Assembly (NCBI GenBank): GCA_902373595.1
Contig: CABKMX010000065.1
Span: 1-6,292 of the forward strand
Direction of reading: 5' to 3'
DNA from: an uncultured Christensenellaceae bacterium
GTDB taxonomy: Bacteria; Bacillota; Clostridia; Christensenellales; UBA3700
DNA length: 6,292 nt
Shown: positions 1-5,500 of the stretch, in pieces
How the letters are laid out: each line of letters starts with the position of its first letter
Numbering within the stretch: the first letter of the stretch is position 1
The notes under the pieces: model-generated
Database searches by the model: none
What the model saw: the letters and a program-made list of their open reading frames with translations, nothing else
Told to the model about the DNA's origin: nothing
Made by a program: the position numbers and the translations under genes

Positions 1-600
1 GTGCTCAATCTTTGCTCGTTTCAGTCAGCCGGTACCTATTTGGGCAGATTCAGTCTTGTCTATCTGTTCTGCTATCTCTCGGGCTTCGTGCTCGGACCGT
101 GGCAGGGGTTGACGGTCGCGGTGATCGCCGATCTCATCCCGGGATTGCTCATGCCTCAGGGGCCGTATTCAGTCTTGATAGGACTGTCCAACGGCGTTAT
201 GGCAATGATCGCGGGGCTTTACAATCGCTACACGGATTGGAAGATCATCTTCAAATTGCTCGCGACGATAGGCACTTCGTTTGTCGTATGCACGCTCTGT
301 CTGACGCCGCTCGGCGAGACGACGAGCATCTTCATCATACCCATCGGCGACTACGAGGCGGCGAGCCTGTATTCCATGTATCCGTACACGCTCGCGAAGG
401 TCATCATAGGCGAGGGATGGGGCGTGAGCACGCCGTTCTTGCAGATGCTCATCTCCAAGGCGATCTCGCAGCCGTTGTGGATCGCGATCAACGGTCTTGT
501 GACCTATGTGCTGTATTGCCGCCTTTTGCCGGTGCTGGAAAAGTCGGGCTATATCCGGCGCAAAAAGCCGCGCGAAGAGGTCGCCGCCGAGGCGAAATAA
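1..600 (+). CDS. ECF transporter S component, folate-family-like (5' partial)
   Basis: This looks like the substrate-binding membrane subunit (S component) of an energy-coupling factor vitamin transporter, which works in the cytoplasmic membrane with shared EcfA/EcfA'/EcfT subunits. The visible 199 residues hold several hydrophobic helices (about 18-34, 36-50, 56-73, 83-102, 147-177). The stretch GFVLGPWQGLTVAVIADLIP (28-47), then a Pro/Gly loop (PQGPYS, 52-57) and a helix ending AGLYNR, matches the usual FolT-type pattern of 'GxLFGPxxGxxVGxxADLIG' and 'GxYFPGF'. The tail after residue 184 is basic and hydrophilic, as expected for a cytosolic C-terminus. A GTG codon sits at base 1, but the first helix expected in this family is missing, so the gene most likely begins left of the window. 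No ATPase or EcfT gene is in view, which fits a group II S component encoded apart from its energizing module. The substrate (folate or another vitamin) cannot be decided from sequence alone. It ends in TAA just before a hairpin terminator. Confidence 0.8.
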   Translation: MLNLCSFQSAGTYLGRFSLVYLFCYLSGFVLGPWQGLTVAVIADLIPGLLMPQGPYSVLIGLSNGVMAMIAGLYNRYTDWKIIFKLLATIGTSFVVCTLCLTPLGETTSIFIIPIGDYEAASLYSMYPYTLAKVIIGEGWGVSTPFLQMLISKAISQPLWIAINGLVTYVLYCRLLPVLEKSGYIRRKKPREEVAAEAK

Positions 601-610
601 AGACGCGAAC

Positions 611-638
611 GCCGCTCCGAAAGGGGCGGCTATTTTTT
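611..638 (+). terminator. Rho-independent terminator of the S-component gene
   Basis: An 8-bp GC-rich stem (gccgctcc at 611-618 with ggggcggc at 623-630, one G-T wobble) closes a GAAA tetraloop and is followed by tatttttt on the + strand. It lies 11 bases after the TAA of the S-component gene. The T-run lies inside the last codons of the convergent flippase gene, where it encodes the terminal lysines, and the right arm touches that gene's stop codon. Read on the minus strand, the hairpin is not followed directly by a good T-run, so it probably works mainly for the + gene. Confidence 0.75.
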
Positions 639-2126
639 GAGCAAAGACTCGATGTCGCGCTTGGTGAATATCCCCGTCGCGCCGACAAACGCCGCGCAGA
701 GCAGCATTGCCGCCGCGCCTATCGCCGCGACAATCGCCGCGTTCGGGAGAGCGCTCAACGCAGCCGCCAATTGAGACAGTGACAGCGCCGCGAGCGAACC
801 GAATGCGATAAGCGCGGCGACGGACAAGGTCGTCTTGACGGTCAAGCCTGCGTGTCTGTGCATCAAAAAGAGGTATGCGCCGAGCGACAGCGTGTGCGAG
901 ACGAGTATCGCGATGAAGTAGGCGTATATGCCGCAGCTGCCGACAAGCGCCGCCATCAGCGCGGCGAGGAGCAGCGCGCCGACCGTGCCGACCGCAAACG
1001 TCGCCTTTTCGTGCCCCAAGGAGTTGAGCACGGACGCGCATATCCCGTTGACGCACATCGGTATCATCGCCGCGGACGCCGCCGACAGATATTTGCCGGC
1101 GACTGCGTCGTGATAGAGCAGCGTGCCGATGGGAACGCCGCATGCGCAGAAGATCAAAAAGAAGAACGCGCTCACCGCGGCGGCGAACTTGACCGCCATC
1201 GCGCTCGTGCGCTCGACCGCGTCGCGGCTGCCCGATGCGCTCATAGACGCGAGCTCGGGTATGAGCACGACCGCGAGCGAACCTGTCAGCGACGACGGCG
1301 TGAAGAGCAGCGGCATCACCATACCGCTAGCTCTGCCGAATTCCGCGGTCGCCTCGGCGGTCGTCAAGCCGCACAGCGAGACGAGCAGCGCCGGCAGCAT
1401 CAGCGAGTTGAGCGTGCCGATAGCGCTCCCGGTCAGCCTTGCCGCGGTCAGCGGAGCGGCGGAGGCGAGTACCTTGCGCGCACCGTGGGGGCGTGAGGCT
1501 TTCGCTCCCGACGCGAAGTAGCATACGCACAGCACCGCGACGACGATCACATCGCCGGCGACGAGCGCATACGCATAGGCGACGGGAGCGTCGGCGGTGA
1601 CCCCCAAAGCGGTGATAAACAACACGGACAGGACAATTTTGGTGATCTCGTCAAGCAGTTCGGTCGCCGCGAACACGCCGTAATTGCGCTCTCCCCAAAA
1701 CCTGCCGCGCAGCGTCGCATAGACGGACGTCGTCATCAGCATAGGCAGGCATGCATAAAATACGGGCACGCAGCGCGGGTCGGAGAACAGCTTTTCGACG
1801 ACGGACGGGAAGGCGAGCGAGGCGAGAGTCAGTGCGAGCGCCGCGCCGCCCGACGAGAGCATACACAGCGTGGTTAGCGCGTCGCTGTCGCGGCGGCGTC
1901 CGAGGGCGTCGTTTTCGGCGGACAGCCGCGAGAGAGTGACGGGGACGCCGCTGCTGCCCACACACGACATCAGCCCGAGGACGGACAGCGCGATCTGATA
2001 CAGCCCGAGGATCTCCGCGCCCAATTCGCGCGACAGATAGATCTTGAAAAAGAAGGACATAAGCCTTGTCGCCGCCGACACCGCGGTGACGAGGGCAAAC
2101 GCCTTGACCACTCGTTTCACACTCAA
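630..2126 (-). CDS. SpoVB/MurJ-like lipid flippase (MOP superfamily, polysaccharide biosynthesis family)
   Basis: This 498-residue polytopic membrane protein has the length and layout of the SpoVB/YtgP/MurJ branch of the MOP flippases, which move lipid-linked precursors such as lipid II across the cytoplasmic membrane; in spore formers SpoVB is tied to cortex peptidoglycan. Family landmarks are an N-terminal amphipathic/TM start (KRVVKAFALVTAVSAATR, 4-21), LSRELGAEILGLYQIA (31-46, close to the SpoVB 'LSRxLGAEGxGLYQ' signature), RGRFWGERN (140-148, in place of the usual RGYFQG-type loop), LNSLGHEKATF (367-377) and a C-terminal GIFTKRDIESLL (485-496). About a dozen or more hydrophobic helices fill the rest. 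The start is uncertain: TTG at 2126 is the longest option (an in-frame TAG lies at 2148-2150), while GTG at 2120 gives MKRVVKAF, which resembles family N-termini better; neither has a clear ribosome binding site. The stop TAG is at 630-632. Whether it serves sporulation, vegetative wall synthesis or another polymer cannot be told from this window. Confidence 0.88.
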   Translation of the reverse strand: MSVKRVVKAFALVTAVSAATRLMSFFFKIYLSRELGAEILGLYQIALSVLGLMSCVGSSGVPVTLSRLSAENDALGRRRDSDALTTLCMLSSGGAALALTLASLAFPSVVEKLFSDPRCVPVFYACLPMLMTTSVYATLRGRFWGERNYGVFAATELLDEITKIVLSVLFITALGVTADAPVAYAYALVAGDVIVVAVLCVCYFASGAKASRPHGARKVLASAAPLTAARLTGSAIGTLNSLMLPALLVSLCGLTTAEATAEFGRASGMVMPLLFTPSSLTGSLAVVLIPELASMSASGSRDAVERTSAMAVKFAAAVSAFFFLIFCACGVPIGTLLYHDAVAGKYLSAASAAMIPMCVNGICASVLNSLGHEKATFAVGTVGALLLAALMAALVGSCGIYAYFIAILVSHTLSLGAYLFLMHRHAGLTVKTTLSVAALIAFGSLAALSLSQLAAALSALPNAAIVAAIGAAAMLLCAAFVGATGIFTKRDIESLLKK

Positions 2127-2133
2127 ATATATG
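2104..2133 (+). promoter_or_regulatory. Possible sigma-A-type promoter for the LysM gene
   Basis: TTGACC at 2104-2109 matches five of six bases of the -35 consensus. An 18-base spacer leads to TATATG at 2128-2133, a four-of-six -10 match. Transcription would start near 2140, giving a leader of about 40 bases before the ATG at 2179. The -35 element lies inside the first codons of the divergent flippase gene, so the two transcription units would overlap here. The call rests on pattern alone. Confidence 0.35.
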
Positions 2134-2157
2134 ACGGCGCGGGCGTTCTATATGCGC

Positions 2158-2165
2158 GGAAGGGA
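2158..2165 (+). promoter_or_regulatory. Likely ribosome binding site of the LysM gene
   Basis: The purine-rich ggaaggga ends 13 bases before the ATG at 2179. The spacing is on the long side, but this is the only Shine-Dalgarno-like stretch near any candidate start (ATG at 2131, 2152 or 2179). It favours 2179, where the first LysM module also begins at once. Confidence 0.4.
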
Positions 2166-2170
2166 CGTAA

Positions 2171-2179
2171 GATATAGCA
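2171..2179 (-). promoter_or_regulatory. Possible extended -10 element for the flippase gene
   Basis: On the minus strand this reads TGCTATATC, an extended -10 form (TG, one base, then TATATC, four of six consensus matches). It would place a transcript start roughly 35-40 bases upstream of the TTG at 2126. No convincing -35 box is visible, as can happen with extended -10 promoters. It overlaps the start codon region of the divergent LysM gene. Weak evidence. Confidence 0.2.
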
Positions 2180-2469
2180 TGAAATACTTCATTCACACGG
2201 TGCAAAAAGGGGAAGACCTGCGCCGGATAGCGCACAGGTACGGAGTGCCCGAGCGCGAGATCGCGGCGGCAAACAATGTCGACGGCGAGCCGTTCGAGGG
2301 GATGAAACTCGAAGTGGTCAAGCGCGACGGGACATATTATACGGTAAAGCCGTTTGACACGCTCGCAAAGATAGCGGCGGCTCACGGCACGAGCGCGCAA
2401 AAGATAGCCGCGCTCAACGGCTTGGAAGGCGGAGCGGTGTTCTTGGGGCAGATGTTGTATATAGAGTAA
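2179..2469 (+). CDS. Small double-LysM domain protein without signal peptide
   Basis: This 96-residue protein is essentially two tandem LysM modules, the roughly 44-residue fold that binds N-acetylglucosamine-containing glycans such as peptidoglycan. Module 1 spans about residues 3-45 (YFIHTVQKGEDLRRIAHRYG ... GMKLEV) and module 2 about 52-96 (YYTVKPFDTLAKIAAAHGTS ... GQMLYIE). Both show the family order: Y-x-V-x-x-G/F-D/E-x-L-x-x-I-A near the start, an N-x-x-x turn in the middle (NNVDG; LNGLEG) and a hydrophobic G-x-x-L-x-[VI] end strand. No signal peptide, membrane helix or catalytic domain is present, so export is not evident; some leaderless LysM proteins act inside the sporulating mother cell (SafA is the known example), but this is only an analogy. 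An upstream extension of the frame to 2044 runs antisense through the flippase gene and is not LysM-like, so ATG 2179 was chosen; ATG 2152 would add nine residues. It diverges from the flippase and converges on the large surface-protein gene. Confidence 0.85.
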   Translation: MKYFIHTVQKGEDLRRIAHRYGVPEREIAAANNVDGEPFEGMKLEVVKRDGTYYTVKPFDTLAKIAAAHGTSAQKIAALNGLEGGAVFLGQMLYIE

Positions 2470-2474
2470 AAATA

Positions 2475-2499
2475 GGGCGGCTTTGAATCAAAGCCGCCC
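2475..2499. terminator. Bidirectional terminator between the LysM and surface-protein genes
   Basis: A perfect 11-bp inverted repeat (gggcggctttg at 2475-2485 and caaagccgccc at 2489-2499) encloses the three-base loop aat. On the + strand it follows the LysM stop by five bases and is trailed by a short ttt. On the minus strand it lies about 20 bases beyond the TAA of the large gene and is trailed by tatttttac, a better T-run. It therefore probably ends both convergent transcripts, with the minus direction looking stronger. Confidence 0.8.
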
Positions 2500-2519
2500 T
2501 TTGCGCCTATTATTGGGGC

Positions 2520-5500
2520 TTAGCGTCTGTCGCCCTTATTGTTGTTCTCGTCGCGTCTGTCGCCGGTGCGTCCCGTCGGAGAAGTCGGCTTCTTGCGAGA
2601 CTTGAACTTGCGGCTCGAGGTGTACTTCCTGACGAGCACGACAATGACGACGACCAGCAGGATGACGCCGATGACGGCGGAAGTAATCCACAGCCAGATG
2701 AGGTCGCTTGTGCCGGGATCTTCGGTCTCTTCGTCCTTGTCGGGTTCTTCCTCTGCGTTCGCGTCCTCTTCGGTGAAGTTGATCGCGTAGTTGTTTGCGA
2801 CGTCCATGACCGTGCCGGTGCTCTCATCGGTGTTGGTCGCGGCTTTGTAGTCGTCTTCGGAGATCTTGTCGACCTCGAAGTTGTCGAAGAATGCGTAGCC
2901 CTCGACCATATGTCCGTCAAAGCCGAGCTGCGCGGTGAGCACCGCGGTCGGCGTGACGTCCTTTTCGGTGTGGACATAGAAGGTGTACTGCGTCCACTCG
3001 CCGACGGTCTCGGTGCCGTCATCGGCATAGGTGGAGGTGTTGACCACGCGCTTTGCGTCGTCGCCCTCGCTGTGGTTTTGTCTGCCGAAGGTGTAGGTGA
3101 GGTTGTTGAGTTTGAGCGAGATCGTCGCGGTCTCGTCTTTGCCCAGCTTGTAGGTCAGCGCCCAGATGCTCACCTTGTAGTAGGTGTCGCCCTCGAGGGT
3201 GATGCTGTCGGCGGAGTAGGAGTATGCGCCCGCGACCTTGTTGTTGATGACGAGCACGTTGTCGCCGAGCACGCCGTTGCCGACCGCGGTGGACGCGTCC
3301 AGCTTGCCGGCGATCGCGGTCTCGACGTCGGGATCGATGCCGAGCTCATCCCAGTTGCCTTCACGCTGATTGAACACGCCGCCGGCGAAGTCCTCTTCCG
3401 AAGTGCTTGCGTCTTCGTCGAGGGTAGCGCCGCTCCAGTTGTCGGGGGCGTCCATCTCGGCGAGGTCGGTCGCGCTGTCGAACGAGTCGACGGTGAACGA
3501 CTTGACGGTGATGTTGTCGGAAGCGGTGTCTTCTGTCTGCGCCTTTTCGAACGTCGCCTCGGGGACGGTGTTGTAGCTCGCGATGGCGAAGTACGCGGTG
3601 TTGACGTTGCCTCCGAGAGGCGCAACGCCGAGCGTCATAGTGACGTCGACCGCGGTGAAGCCCGTCCTGATATAGAAGCTGTAGTAGTGCCAATCATCGT
3701 CCGCGGGGGTGAAAGTTGTCACTGCGGCGCTGTCGGTAGACGCGTCGACCGAGACGGTGACGGTGCTCTTGCCGTCCGTCTTGACCCATACGCCGAGCAG
3801 GTAGTAGCTCGACGCGGACAGCGACACGGAGTCGCTCTTATAGGAGATGTTGGCGGCGCTGTGGATCGCAAGCACGTTGGGGTAGTTGTCCTTGTTCGCG
3901 CCTACAAGATCCATCCCGTCGTAGAACTTCTCCGGATCAATCGTGCCGAATGCGCTCGTGATGCGATTGGATGCCAAATGTTTGTCGTTGTCCAGCTCGA
4001 GCACGCCCGCGACGGTGCCGTCGGCGGTGAGGTTTGCGGAGTTGTTGACCGTCCAGCCGTCGGGCACGCCCGCAAAGCCGCCGAGAAGGCCGTCATCGGT
4101 GTAGACGGGATCGGCATCGGTCGCATTGTCGGCGTACGCGCTTTGAGTCGCGGACACGTCGATGTAGTTGAAGTAGCCGTTGGAGGACAGCTCGGTGGAG
4201 CTGCCGCTGCTCAAAAGCGAAACGGACTTGGTGACCGTGTCGGTCGACACGGACGAGTAGTCGTCATAATCGATGGATTCGATCGAGATCGACGACAGCA
4301 TCGCATAGCCCGACAGGTGGGTGGTCGGTTGCATCGAAGTGCCGCTGCCGAAGGAGACGTCGAGTCCGACGAGGGTATCCTCGGCGTTCGCGCCCTTGAC
4401 GACGAATCTCAATTCGGTATAGCCGTTGTTGCCCTCGCTGACATAGTCGTCGAGGTCTGCGGTGTTGACGTTGGTGAACGAAGACAGCTGAGTCTTGCGC
4501 TCGTCCTCTTTAGCGGCTTTGTCATAGGAGAACAGCGCGACGGTGATGCCGGAGCCTTCCTTGATGTCCTGCGTCTTGACCCAAACGGAGATGATGTAGC
4601 AGCGATTGCGCAAGACGGTGAACAGCCCTTTCGCTTCGGTCGAATCGGTGCCCTCGGTCAGAGTGGACAGAGCGAATGAAGAGGACTTGTAGTTGTGGAT
4701 GACCAGCACGTCCTTGTTGTCCCACGAAGTGACGGGGACGGAGGGATTGTCAAGCTCGGGGAAGCGGGTCGCACCGTTTGCCGCCCAATCCGAATCCGAG
4801 GTGCCGACGTTCCTCCAAGTCGTGCGATTCGGGATGACCGCGTCCGCGTCGGCGAGCACAAAGTCGGCGGTCGTCAAAGACGCGCGGTCGAGTTTGTTCT
4901 CATCGGTGAGGAAGGAGTGGGACCTGCCTTCGGCGGCGGCGGAGTTGTATTGCTCCGCGGTTGCCTTGTCGAGAGTCACGCCGTCAAAGAACGCGACGCC
5001 CTCGACATGGGTGTCGGCGTTGTCTTCACCGCCTCTGCCCAGCCACAGCTCGAGATAGATGTCCGTGCTGCGGAATTGGTTGGCTTGGACGAACAAATCG
5101 ATCGTCTGCCATGTGCCGTTCGTGTTGATGTCGGTGACGAGCAGATAGGGATCGCTGTCGTTGGAGCCGTCGGTCAGCGCAATCGACGCGCCGCCCTCTG
5201 CCAAAGCCGCGGTGCGGACCTTGACGGAGATCTTGTAGTAGCTGTCGTTGCCTCCGAACAGGCGCATCGCCGCCGAGCTGCGGTAGCCGTACGCGGTCGC
5301 CTGTTTGTTGTTGATCATCAACATCTTGGTGCCGACGGTGCCTTCCGCGACGGTGACGTCGACGTCGGAGCCGTCGTGAGCCGCAACGGTCGAGGTGACG
5401 GAACTGTCGACGATGCCCTTGCTGACATAGGAAGAAGAGGAGGGCGCGTTGTCGCCGTCGCCTCTGCCCGCCATGCCGGACCACTTGGAAGCGCTGTACG

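Noticed and set aside
852..1496. A 214-codon + strand frame opposite the flippase gene
   Set aside because: Its product is Arg/Glu/Ala-rich with no recognisable fold and lies codon-aligned under a clear membrane protein gene.
2044..2178. An N-terminal extension of the LysM protein to the ATG at 2044
   Set aside because: The extra 45 residues run antisense through the flippase start and do not form a signal peptide or a LysM-like segment. A purine-rich site and the module boundary support 2179.
2520..2630. A sortase (LPxTG) anchor at the C-terminus of the large protein
   Set aside because: No LPxTG-like motif precedes the membrane helix, and the tail after it is much longer than in sortase signals.
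2910..4679. A 589-codon open frame on the + strand opposite the surface-protein gene
   Set aside because: It is codon-aligned with the minus-strand gene, and its product is a Val/Gly/Asp/Arg-rich string without domain or membrane pattern. It stays open only because the sense gene avoids TTA, CTA and TCA.
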